Source: Caldilineaceae bacterium (lineage in GTDB: Bacteria > Chloroflexota > Anaerolineae > Caldilineales > Caldilineaceae). Taken from it: a stretch of DNA of 47,600 nucleotides. The first letter of the stretch is position 1, and every line of letters begins with the position of its first letter. The notes beneath the pieces are model-generated. The model made no database searches. It was not told where the DNA came from and saw nothing but the letters and a program-made list of their open reading frames with translations. Shown one piece after another: positions 34,768 through 42,696 of this stretch. The stretch lies in assembly GCA_022842065.1 (NCBI GenBank), contig JALHQH010000047.1, forward strand, positions 48,351 through 95,950, in the 5' to 3' direction. A program made the position numbers and the translations under genes.

Positions 34768-36156
34768 CTAAGTTGGCATCACGGAACGCACCAACGTTGA
34801 CCAGGCCCCGCGGTTACGCAGATAGCCTGGATCCTTCCGGAACGCGTGCAGTACACCCCTGCGCGCAATAGGATATTCACCTGCTTGAAAACTGCGAAAG
34901 GCGTGATTTAACCAGTAACACCCTTCCAGCCAACGAATATCGCTTTGGGTGGCAACCAGTTGTAACCCGTGCGCCAGCCGTTGCAGGGCCGCCGCGGTCT
35001 CGCGATTGCCCTGTTCGGCATGGAAGTTCATCAACTGATCGACGAGACGACGGAGCAGTTGACGATCTACGCGTTGCCCTTGCACCGCCGCACGGCCCAG
35101 TAAAATCTCGCCCTGTTTACGCCGCTGCCACAATAGCTCACGCAGGCCGGCATGGAGGTCGGCCTGGCCGACGATCCAATTGCGTTTTGCCTTTAAGTAG
35201 GCAAGGGCCGGTGGCAGTTGATCCATCACCTGTTGGACCGCGTGGGCATGATCACCACCATCTTGAATCGTCCGATCAACCAGAAATTCGAGAAAGGGCA
35301 GCGCCCCGTCGGCCAGGAGTGCCGGATTCAACGCCCCGGCTTTCTCGAGGGTTGCCTGGCCCAATCCCGTCAGCCCAGCAATAAAGGCTTCATAGGCCCA
35401 GACGAGATAGGTGCCGCTTAGGGCCTGACTCTGTAAGGATTTAATCGCTGGTGGACAACTTGGATCGGCAAAAAGTGTCGCCAGGGCTTTTTCCGCACCC
35501 GCCAGCCGTTGCGGCACATTCCGAATCGCGCGATTCGGATAGTAGCGGCGATAGTTGAGTACGCGGTCAATGCCAGCCATTGGGCAACCAGCCAGGGCCA
35601 ACCGGCAATTAATATCAAGATCTTCACTCATGGCGACATAGCTCTCGTCAAAATAGTTGACGCGCCCGGCCCACTCACGGCGCAGCACCATATCGCTGGG
35701 GGCAAAGGGAAAGCCCAAGACCACATCGGCAAAGGTCGCCACCGTTCGTGGTCGCCAAATCGCGAGAATCTCTGCGCTTTCGTTGATCTCATAGCGGGCG
35801 TTATAGCTGACGCCCACCTGCGGATTGGCGGCGAGAAAGGCAACATGGGCGGCTAATTTCTCGGGATGAAAGAGATCATCGGCATCGAGTAGCGCAATGA
35901 TCTCGCCCTGCGCGGCGCGCATTCCGGTATTGCGGGCCGCCGGTAGGCCACGATTGTGCTCGTGGACCAGCAGCCGGATGCGTGGATCTGCGAACTGCTG
36001 TACAATCAGGCTGGTCGCATCCGGCGATGCATCATTGACAACCAAGAGTTCCCAATTTTGGTAACTTTGTCGCAGGACACTTTGGATGGCCGCAGCCAGA
36101 TAGTTGGCTTGGTTGTAGGCCGGAATCACAACTGTAACAAGTGGATGATTATGCAT
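34768..36156 (-). CDS. GT2-family glycosyltransferase with helical C-terminal extension
   Basis: 462 residues. The GT-A domain (about 1-215) shows VTVVIPAYNQANYL, ELLVVNDASPDATS, NRGLPAARNTGM, ALLDADDLFHPEKL (DXD) and MSEDLDINCRLALAG. The C-terminal 240 residues are helical and Ala/Leu-rich without a recognised domain. The plan matches 28521-29804. ATG 36156 was chosen because family members start close to VTVVIPAYN and AAAGG lies 8 nt upstream; the longer frame (36222) overlaps the previous gene. Confidence 0.86.
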   Translation of the reverse strand: MHNHPLVTVVIPAYNQANYLAAAIQSVLRQSYQNWELLVVNDASPDATSLIVQQFADPRIRLLVHEHNRGLPAARNTGMRAAQGEIIALLDADDLFHPEKLAAHVAFLAANPQVGVSYNARYEINESAEILAIWRPRTVATFADVVLGFPFAPSDMVLRREWAGRVNYFDESYVAMSEDLDINCRLALAGCPMAGIDRVLNYRRYYPNRAIRNVPQRLAGAEKALATLFADPSCPPAIKSLQSQALSGTYLVWAYEAFIAGLTGLGQATLEKAGALNPALLADGALPFLEFLVDRTIQDGGDHAHAVQQVMDQLPPALAYLKAKRNWIVGQADLHAGLRELLWQRRKQGEILLGRAAVQGQRVDRQLLRRLVDQLMNFHAEQGNRETAAALQRLAHGLQLVATQSDIRWLEGCYWLNHAFRSFQAGEYPIARRGVLHAFRKDPGYLRNRGAWSTLVRSVMPT

Positions 36157-36167
36157 AAATGATGCCT

Positions 36168-37673
36168 TTACCCTTGGGTGGCCCCTTGCAGCGTTAAACG
36201 GCCTTTTGCGCGGCGTAGCCAATTCGGTGCTCCGATGGGGGCAACCAGATAGAGCAACAACAGCAGGCCGGCCATGCGATGGTAACTCAGCGGAAAAACA
36301 TCAAACGTTGGAATGACAAAGATTAGGAAGCCACTAACCCCCACTAGCCACAAGCGTTCTGCCCGTACCTGGCTGACCCCCCAGATGAATAAAGGCATTG
36401 CTAAGAGATAATGATGTTCCCAGACCACGGGGGAGGCCAAAAGGCCCAGGGCAATCGCATCCAGCGTATGGCCGACCAGCTTTAGGTCAAGCCCTGGCTG
36501 CGCACCGTCCGCCGCGGTTGTCGGCTGGTTGCGTAATGGTTCAGCAAACTCCCGGGTGATCAAGCGCAGCAAATAAAGCAGCCCCAGCATGGCCATGCCG
36601 GCCAACACGGTCCAACTGACATAACGTTCATTGACAACATAGCTGCCATCACCGAAACCAATGAGGCCCAGCAGCCACTTTAGATGTCCCAGGCTGTTAT
36701 AAACCAGGCTATGCAGACTGTTATCGCGGAAGAAGGTGCCACGCGGAAAAGCATCAGCAAACCCAAGGAACTGTTGCCACAAGCCCCAGTGGCGACCGCC
36801 CCCGGTTTGCAACAACAAGATCGCGACCAACCCCACGCCGGCACTAATGAGCGCTGACCACTGGCGTTTTAAGGTCCAGGGCAACAAGAGGATGAGCGGA
36901 TAGAGCTTGATGTGTCCGCCCAACGCAACACAAAGCCCAGCTAACCAAGGATGACGCGGTAACCAGAGAATGGCCAATAAAATTAGATCGAGCACCCACA
37001 GATTGACCTGGTTGTGTTTTAGCGTTGCCAACAGGGGGTTGTTGAGCAGAAAGAGCAGCCCAACCACCAGCGTTGCCTGATTGCGCTGGATGCCCAGCCG
37101 CCGGGCAAAGGTGTAACAGAGATAAAAGGCCCCAATAATCAGGTAGAATTGGGCGGCTTCATAGCTGTAAAAGACAATGTCCCATAGCCGCTGCCCTGCC
37201 CCGGCTGCCCCGAACAGCCCACTGCCCCAGGCACTTACTTGATACGCAAATGCCAACGCCTGGGCCGGTGTCGGGAAGTAGATGTAACACGCGCCGTAGG
37301 GATTAAGCCCCTGAACAATGGCCTTGGCCGCCTCTTCGTAACAGAGGTAGTCCCACGCCCGCGCATCGTAATGGCGCATGATCGTCAGCATGTGCAGGCT
37401 GACGATCATGCCAACAATGATGGGTAGCTCGTTTTGCCAGCCATGCTGCTGGCCGCGCCAAACCGCCACCGCGGCCAGCCCGGTCAACACCGTGGCTGCA
37501 CAGAAGACAAAGAGCTGCAGATAAACCAGCGGATGGTAGACTTCATCCATCAGCCGCACAAAGGGTAGCTGAATCGGCACCAGGAGCAGCGGTACCAACC
37601 ACGTCAATAAAGCCAGCGCACCATAGCGCAGATAGGTAGAGGTGAGGCCGTGCGTTGGTTTAGTGCTTAGCAT
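36168..37673 (-). CDS. GT87-like membrane glycosyltransferase (DUF2029 type)
   Basis: 501 residues, about 11-12 TM segments. After TM2 come HYDARAWDYLCYEEAAKAIVQGLNPYG and YFPTPAQALAFAYQVS, with an acidic residue in the first loop as in GT-C enzymes; later LLATLKHNQVNLWVLDLILLA and LCVALGGHIKLYPLILLLPW (HIKLYP) are typical of GT87. Such enzymes use polyprenyl-phosphate sugars, often mannose, on the outer membrane face. It overlaps the upstream gene by 14 nt; ATG 37673 has GGAGG 9 nt upstream. Confidence 0.82.
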   Translation of the reverse strand: MLSTKPTHGLTSTYLRYGALALLTWLVPLLLVPIQLPFVRLMDEVYHPLVYLQLFVFCAATVLTGLAAVAVWRGQQHGWQNELPIIVGMIVSLHMLTIMRHYDARAWDYLCYEEAAKAIVQGLNPYGACYIYFPTPAQALAFAYQVSAWGSGLFGAAGAGQRLWDIVFYSYEAAQFYLIIGAFYLCYTFARRLGIQRNQATLVVGLLFLLNNPLLATLKHNQVNLWVLDLILLAILWLPRHPWLAGLCVALGGHIKLYPLILLLPWTLKRQWSALISAGVGLVAILLLQTGGGRHWGLWQQFLGFADAFPRGTFFRDNSLHSLVYNSLGHLKWLLGLIGFGDGSYVVNERYVSWTVLAGMAMLGLLYLLRLITREFAEPLRNQPTTAADGAQPGLDLKLVGHTLDAIALGLLASPVVWEHHYLLAMPLFIWGVSQVRAERLWLVGVSGFLIFVIPTFDVFPLSYHRMAGLLLLLYLVAPIGAPNWLRRAKGRLTLQGATQG

Positions 37674-39627
37674 AGCCATTGCCCTCCTCTGCCACCGTCG
37701 CCGGCAGCAGCAGCCAGATCACATCCCGATCATTCGCAAAAAGCTCTTGGCCCATGCTCACTTCTTGGCGCAACCATGCGAGTTGGGGGGCAGCAGCGTC
37801 AAAATGAAGGGCTAAGGGGCGGCCTAGGGTCATGAGTTGCTGCAAGGCCTCTGCCCAGGCGGGTGGTTGCGCGCCATAGAGCGTCGCGACCGTGGCGACA
37901 CGTTCGTCATAAAGGCTAGTCGAGTAGCCGCGCCAGGTCAGCAAGTTGTAACGATTATCGACACTGTACCCGGTGGTTGTTTCACCTTGCCTGTCACTCG
38001 GTAGGTAAAGGGCCCGGTCGACAAAAGGGCCCAGGTGAATCAAACTGCCGTCGGTCACCACCACCGTGTCAGCCGGCGTTGCAGTCCGGATTGCTTCGAC
38101 CCAGGCCGCTTCCGTTTGCGTCGCCGCGAGCCGTAACTGAAAAGCACTTTCATCCATGACCGGCGCATTGGCCAGATTGCTAGGCACCTGTGCGCCAACG
38201 CGCAACATAAAGAATTGATTGGCCGCAATCAGCAGGACTGTCACCCCAAAGGCTGTTGCCCAGCGTAAAAGCGGTGTCCGCAAAAGTTGCCCGATCCCGG
38301 CCGCGGCCAGCGGGGCCGCGACAATGGTTGCCGCTAGGATAAATTTGTATTCAAGGCCTTCCAGATCCGCCACTATATAGAGCGACATCAGGCCTAGCGT
38401 TGAAACAGTTAACAAGATCGCCGGCCCCGAACGCCGGGGCAATGCCGTCGCTAGATAGAGCAGCGCCGGCGCAAAAAGCAGCAGCGCAACCACACTTTGG
38501 ACGCTCTTCTCGCGCATTAGGGCCAGTGCCGTCAGATGAATCGGCTGGTTTGCGCTGTCGGCTGTGATCAAGGTCAAAAAGAGATAGGCAATGACCATGC
38601 TGCTCAGCGCAGCGACGGCGACGGCAAACAGGGTGCGCCAGCCATAGCCCATACTTGCGCGATCAAGCCGAGTAACCAACAGCAGCCACATGATCCCGGC
38701 CACCAGACCGGCGGCCGGCAACAGCAGCGGGTAGATCAAGCCCAGTGCTGTTAAGAGTGCCCCCAACAGCCAAGGCAAGCGGGGCAGCCGTTGTTGCAAG
38801 GCCAGCACACAGATCAAGACCGTGCCAATAAAGAGGGCAAAGGCAAAGGGCATGGTTTCAAAGCCGATATATTTACTGAGCAGTGGCGTATAGCGCAGAT
38901 CGCCCAAATAGGTGCGCTGCCAGTGCCAATCGCGTGCATAACTCCAAAGCACTACCCCAACGATGTTGGTTCCCACAAAGAGCAGCCCACTACTCAGCCA
39001 GGCCAATACCGGCTGCAACTTGAGTCCTTTGACACACAGCTCATAAATCAAGAGCAGCGCAACCAGTAACCAGATCACGTTGCTGATCGCATAGGTGAGG
39101 GTCGGCGGCAGATTGGTGAGCCAACCGACGACGGCCCAATAGACATGGCCGACCCAACCATAGGCCAACCGCATCCCCGCCAGCTCCGGCTCTTCCGGCA
39201 GGAGGGTCGGGCGCATCAATGTGTAGGTAATATCGGTGTGCCAGAGCGCATGCCAGGCAAACGGGCGCAGATTGGGGACCAGCCGCCAGGGAATGACCAG
39301 ATAGCTGGTCAGTAGCCCGAAGCAGAGGGTACCGCCCAGCACCACGGCGTTGTTGCGTGGCCAGGACGGGCGCGGTAACGCCCGCGCAATGAAAAAGAGC
39401 GCCGGCAGATTGATCAACAAGAGCGTCGCCGGGACGACATCAAAAGGGATGCCCAACCACTTCACGGCGAGGAATTGGAGGGCCAACACCGCCGGTGAGA
39501 GGGCGGCCGCCAATGCCAGCCGAATGTGCAGCGCTAGATCTTTCAGGCCAAGGTTGAAAATCAACCAGCTACCCGGTACAATGGTGAAAAATAGGATGAT
39601 GACTGCTGCTATGAGATAAGTAACCAT
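37660..39627 (-). CDS. Large polytopic membrane protein, probably GT-C glycosyltransferase-like
   Basis: 655 residues, about 13-14 TM segments and a soluble C-terminal domain of about 150 residues. The first large loop has WHALWHTDITYTLMRPTLLPEEPELAGMRLAYGWVGH, with an acidic pair suited to a GT-C active site. The C-terminal part (TPADTVVVTDGSLIHLGPFVDRALYLPSDRQ, YNLLTWRGYSTSLYDERV) resembles the outer domain of uncharacterised Chloroflexota membrane proteins. No family can be named with certainty. It starts the unit 39627-34768 behind the promoter module 39769-39814. Confidence 0.7.
   Translation of the reverse strand: MVTYLIAAVIILFFTIVPGSWLIFNLGLKDLALHIRLALAAALSPAVLALQFLAVKWLGIPFDVVPATLLLINLPALFFIARALPRPSWPRNNAVVLGGTLCFGLLTSYLVIPWRLVPNLRPFAWHALWHTDITYTLMRPTLLPEEPELAGMRLAYGWVGHVYWAVVGWLTNLPPTLTYAISNVIWLLVALLLIYELCVKGLKLQPVLAWLSSGLLFVGTNIVGVVLWSYARDWHWQRTYLGDLRYTPLLSKYIGFETMPFAFALFIGTVLICVLALQQRLPRLPWLLGALLTALGLIYPLLLPAAGLVAGIMWLLLVTRLDRASMGYGWRTLFAVAVAALSSMVIAYLFLTLITADSANQPIHLTALALMREKSVQSVVALLLFAPALLYLATALPRRSGPAILLTVSTLGLMSLYIVADLEGLEYKFILAATIVAAPLAAAGIGQLLRTPLLRWATAFGVTVLLIAANQFFMLRVGAQVPSNLANAPVMDESAFQLRLAATQTEAAWVEAIRTATPADTVVVTDGSLIHLGPFVDRALYLPSDRQGETTTGYSVDNRYNLLTWRGYSTSLYDERVATVATLYGAQPPAWAEALQQLMTLGRPLALHFDAAAPQLAWLRQEVSMGQELFANDRDVIWLLLPATVAEEGNGYAKH
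37683..37687 (-). promoter_or_regulatory. GGAGG ribosome site for the GT87-like gene
   Basis: GGAGG on the minus strand lies 9 nt before ATG 37673 and only 3 nt before ATG 37679, so the second ATG is the better start. It is embedded in the end of the preceding gene. Confidence 0.55.
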
Positions 39628-39768
39628 GTTCAGAAATTTTTCTACCGATACAATCAGGCCACCATTGACAGCCCACGATGTGGCCTAACTCCATTGCCTG
39701 ACTTACAGCGCTCAATGTTTAATGGCGTGCGACATTTACCCGATAAAACCTTACGCCTGCACCACTCT

Positions 39769-39814
39769 ACTCTAACGACTTTTGTCCCATTTAGGTGTTA
39801 CAATTCGCTGTCAG
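39769..39814 (-). promoter_or_regulatory. Putative activator-dependent promoter of the 39627-34768 unit
   Basis: Minus strand: CTGACA, 5 nt, TTGTAA, 23 nt, TAGAGT. The stretch AATTGTAACACCTA is identical to that in the module at 11886-11931. The leader to ATG 39627 is about 135 nt. Confidence 0.5.
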
Positions 39815-39847
39815 CGTGCCTTTACGTGGTTTTGCTGATCGAAAGTC

Positions 39848-39913
39848 GGACGCGGATCAACGCCCATTGCCACAGGTGAAAACCACCTGCGTTAATGGGC
39901 GTTGATCCGCGCC
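39848..39913. repeat. ~31-bp imperfect hairpin
   Basis: Both arms contain CGCGGATCAACGCCCATT and a CAGGTG block, with four mismatches and an A-rich loop. It follows the stop of the ART-like gene on the minus strand and may terminate it, but lacks a T-run. Confidence 0.85.
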
Positions 39914-39945
39914 CTAAATTTTTATGGTGATGCGAGGCGCAATGA

Positions 39946-40629
39946 TTACGCGCTGCTGGGCCAGGGCGCACCCGTTTGCAACGCGGTGGCATATTCCTGT
40001 CGGCGCTGGTCATCATGGCCGCGGATTTGCCGCAAGAAGGGAAAATCGGTGGGTGTGATCATGAGTTTGGCAATGGGCTGAACCGGCACCAAACTTGCCA
40101 GTTGTGCGATATGGACTTGGTTGGAGCCAAATGCCAGCGCGGGTTGGGCGGTGAAGCTACTGCGGGGCAAGAGATAGACCATACCTGTGCGCCAGGGCTG
40201 CGTGGGCAGCGCCGCCGCGCTGACAGAGAAGACATAGAATGGGCCGTGGCTGGTCCCGGTTTCATCAGCGAGACGAATACACGCATTCGCCACCGACGGC
40301 ACCCGTGCCCGATCGACGATGGCAAAGAACATCGGCCAGATGCCATCCGCGGCGGCATAGACGGCTTTCTGGCTACCAAATTCATTGACATCATTGGACT
40401 GGCGCGGCTCAAACAGATCAATATCTGCATTACCGGAGCCGTGCAAAGCCACCTCATGCTGATCGGCGAGATAGCAGAGAAATTGCCACCTAGGCCAGGG
40501 CAACGTATACGGAATGGTCGGGCAACCAGGGCTACCCAACGCAGTTTGATACAACGCATCAAACGCCTGCTGCGTTTCGCTGTCGAAGTTCACGCTTGGG
40601 CGCGTCAGCCAATAGTCTGGTAACATCAT
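39946..40629 (-). CDS. Conserved hypothetical protein with ADP-ribosyltransferase-like motifs
   Basis: 227 residues, no signal peptide or TM. The core reads ALHGSGNADIDLFEPR (H63) ... EFGSQKAVYAAADGIWPMFFAI (Y91) ... SNQVHIAQLASLVPVQPIAKLMITPTDFPF. HGS followed by G-x-x-K-A-V-Y-A-A resembles the HGS and GKGVYFA motifs of PARP-like (H-Y-E clade) ADP-ribosyltransferases. The third motif would lie near SNQVHIAQ, without a clear Glu. The function is therefore unproven. ATG 40629 was chosen for AGGAG 8 nt upstream. It stands alone between palindromes. Confidence 0.72.
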   Translation of the reverse strand: MMLPDYWLTRPSVNFDSETQQAFDALYQTALGSPGCPTIPYTLPWPRWQFLCYLADQHEVALHGSGNADIDLFEPRQSNDVNEFGSQKAVYAAADGIWPMFFAIVDRARVPSVANACIRLADETGTSHGPFYVFSVSAAALPTQPWRTGMVYLLPRSSFTAQPALAFGSNQVHIAQLASLVPVQPIAKLMITPTDFPFLRQIRGHDDQRRQEYATALQTGAPWPSSA

Positions 40630-40637
40630 CGGTGTGA

Positions 40638-40642
40638 CTCCT
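40638..40642 (-). promoter_or_regulatory. AGGAG ribosome site for the ART-like gene
   Basis: AGGAG on the minus strand lies 8 nt before ATG 40629; the longer frame (to 40659) has no site. Confidence 0.55.
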
Positions 40643-40659
40643 ATCGGATAGCCGCCCAA

Positions 40660-41102
40660 CGGCGCGCGTTAGGGGTGTGGGCGATGGCATGATCATTCAG
40701 CCTTTAAAGAGCCATCCCGTACAATCGTTACCACATTGTTCCTCAATTTCCTGGGCATTCGGAATCGTGTGGTAACGAGCAGGTGGATTGATTTTTACTT
40801 GCGCCGGCGCGATTAAATCTGACGATTGTAATCATCTAAAATACAATAAAGGCTATTCCAATTTAGCTTTTCTCTCTGGCATTGAGCCTAACTTCACCAG
40901 TAGTAGACAATAGATTAGAACAACCTTTAATCCAAAAGTTGCATGGCACACCACTTCCTTGTGCCAACGCCACCGAACACAGTTGTCAGTTGGCGGGCGA
41001 CGAAAGCACCTGCAACGTCATGTACCCCGTGACATTGCCAAAGGAACAAACCCCAAAAACGCTTGATCTCGCCCGCTCAACTGCACAAAATGTTCGACGG
41101 CT
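40660..41102. other. 443-bp gene-free region at a base-composition boundary
   Basis: It holds the hairpin 40725-40778. Sequence to the right of about 40860 is clearly AT-richer. A 35-codon minus-strand frame (41018-41125) starts inside the end of the M1 gene but has no recognisable domain. Nothing else is supported. Confidence 0.6.
40725..40778. repeat. Inverted repeat upstream of the ART-like gene
   Basis: TCGTTACCACA (40725-40735) pairs with TGTGGTAACGA (40768-40778). After a 3-nt mismatch, TTCC pairs with GGAA, extending the stem. Confidence 0.75.
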
Positions 41103-42683
41103 TCATCGCTTGTGTTTTTCATCATCGAAAAAAATCCTCTTTAGTCTACTCAAATCAGATGAGTTGTGATCAATCAAGATGTCAAAAAAATCTTGAATAG
41201 TTGCTTGTTGATAAGTATTACGCTTGGTATAGTCCTGCAAAAAGGCAAAGAAAGCCTCGTCGCCAATAGTTTCCCGAAGAGCTTGTAGAAACAAGGCGCC
41301 GCGTAGGTAAACAGCATTCACATATGGACGAAAGCCCTCATAATCATAAATGGTACTGTTAACCCAGCCAGTTGGATTGAAACGGATTACCCGAAAATAC
41401 CACCACCAATCAGTCAAGTCAGGGTATATCTTCTCATAATACAATAGCTCACTATAAACAGCTAGTGATTCGTCCAACCATGGCTCTGTTGCTTGGTCAT
41501 TGCCCACCAGTCCATACCACCATTGATGAGATGTTTCATGGGCGGCTAAAGCGGTAAGATAGCTTTGGGGACTTCCAATATAATTTGCATAATACTCTTG
41601 TCCTAAAAAGTATAATCCATCATATTCCATGCCATCAGCAAAGTCAGCTTCAATAATGGCTAAATGAGAATGAGGATAAGCACCGAATAATTCAGAATAG
41701 ATAGCCAATGCACTGGCACTGGCTTCTAACGCGGCCATGCCAGCAGATTGGTGTTCGGGAAACACATAGCTAACAAGTGTGACTGCATCAATGGTCTGAG
41801 TGATCACTTGATATTCAGGACTTACAGACCATGCAAAACTCCTGGCACGATTGAGGCGATAATGGTGTCTATTTTCGGAAGCTGTAACAGGTGAGCTAGC
41901 AGCAATTACTAGATTGTGTGTGGCGTCAACCACGTTTATGTCAACCTGATAATTGGCTACATCATAGACCAAATGTTCCCCGGTTGTCCCTGTCTCATGC
42001 ACTAACCAACCTTGACCCGAACGATATGGAGGTATGTATGGATACCAATCGCCTAGATTAGTTTGGCGAGAAGTGTAGCCCAAATAGCTTGATCGAGCAG
42101 GCAGGTCGAGTTCAAATGCCATAGACAAAGTAACAACTTCGCCCGGTGACAAAGGAATAGCCAATGGTATTAGGAGACTGGACCCCTTGAGTTTATACTC
42201 TTCAATAGACTGACCATTAGCCCATCTCAAACTATTCAAACGAAATACACCTAGCTGACGGTTTGTTTCAACAACGAGAATCAATTCCGTCAATATCTCT
42301 GAGGAGCGGTTAATATAGGTGATGGTCTGCGACACAGTTAAATGGTGTTGCTGATAATTCAAATCGACCAACAAACTATACTGGCTGTACTTATTGGATT
42401 GTTTTTCAGTCTCAAGAGTCGCCGATGTAGGTGAAACAACACTACTTGAGTGTAAAGACGTAGGTGTGTCATTGAAGGCATCATCTGGTCTGGACGTAAC
42501 AGAAGTAGTGGGTGTGCTAACTACAATACCCAAAGTTGTTGACATTGACGAATGATCAAGCTCTGATGGAGAAAAATTGTTGCAGGATGAAAATATCAGG
42601 ATAAGCAACATCCCCAAAACCAGAATCATTAGAAATAAGCGCATTTTCGCAAAATATCGTCCAAGTATTGCATTATGATTCAT
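41103..42683 (-). CDS. M1-family-like metallopeptidase, lipoprotein
   Basis: 526 residues. A long hydrophobic signal ends at lipobox IFSSC (C34); a Ser/Thr-rich spacer of about 60 residues follows. The N-terminal beta domain (YSLLVDLNYQQHHLTVSQTITYINRS) matches M1 aminopeptidases. The active site is HETSH (382-386) with a distal Glu in WLDE (E405), and DGMEYDGL takes the place of the GAMEN exopeptidase motif. It is presumably anchored on the outside and cleaves peptides. The last gene of the AT-rich unit. ATG 42683 is preferred; 42713 (overlapping the upstream stop) and 42644 are alternatives, none with a clear ribosome site. Confidence 0.85.
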   Translation of the reverse strand: MNHNAILGRYFAKMRLFLMILVLGMLLILIFSSCNNFSPSELDHSSMSTTLGIVVSTPTTSVTSRPDDAFNDTPTSLHSSSVVSPTSATLETEKQSNKYSQYSLLVDLNYQQHHLTVSQTITYINRSSEILTELILVVETNRQLGVFRLNSLRWANGQSIEEYKLKGSSLLIPLAIPLSPGEVVTLSMAFELDLPARSSYLGYTSRQTNLGDWYPYIPPYRSGQGWLVHETGTTGEHLVYDVANYQVDINVVDATHNLVIAASSPVTASENRHHYRLNRARSFAWSVSPEYQVITQTIDAVTLVSYVFPEHQSAGMAALEASASALAIYSELFGAYPHSHLAIIEADFADGMEYDGLYFLGQEYYANYIGSPQSYLTALAAHETSHQWWYGLVGNDQATEPWLDESLAVYSELLYYEKIYPDLTDWWWYFRVIRFNPTGWVNSTIYDYEGFRPYVNAVYLRGALFLQALRETIGDEAFFAFLQDYTKRNTYQQATIQDFFDILIDHNSSDLSRLKRIFFDDEKHKR

Positions 42684-42696
42684 ATGTATTTGGAAA

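Larger units (their letters stand above)
39628..39945. other. 318-bp gene-free region between the glycan locus and the ART-like gene
   Basis: It holds the promoter module 39769-39814 and the hairpin 39848-39913. No coding sequence is supported here on either strand. Confidence 0.6.

Noticed and set aside
39976..40623. 215-codon plus-strand frame
   Set aside because: Antisense shadow of the ART-like gene, whose minus-strand frame has the recognisable motifs.
41018..41125. 35-codon minus-strand frame beginning in the end of the M1 gene
   Set aside because: Too short, no homologue recognised and no ribosome site; possibly a gene remnant but not supportable.
40882..41169. 95-codon plus-strand frame
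   Set aside because: No domain, and its end overlaps the M1 gene antisense.
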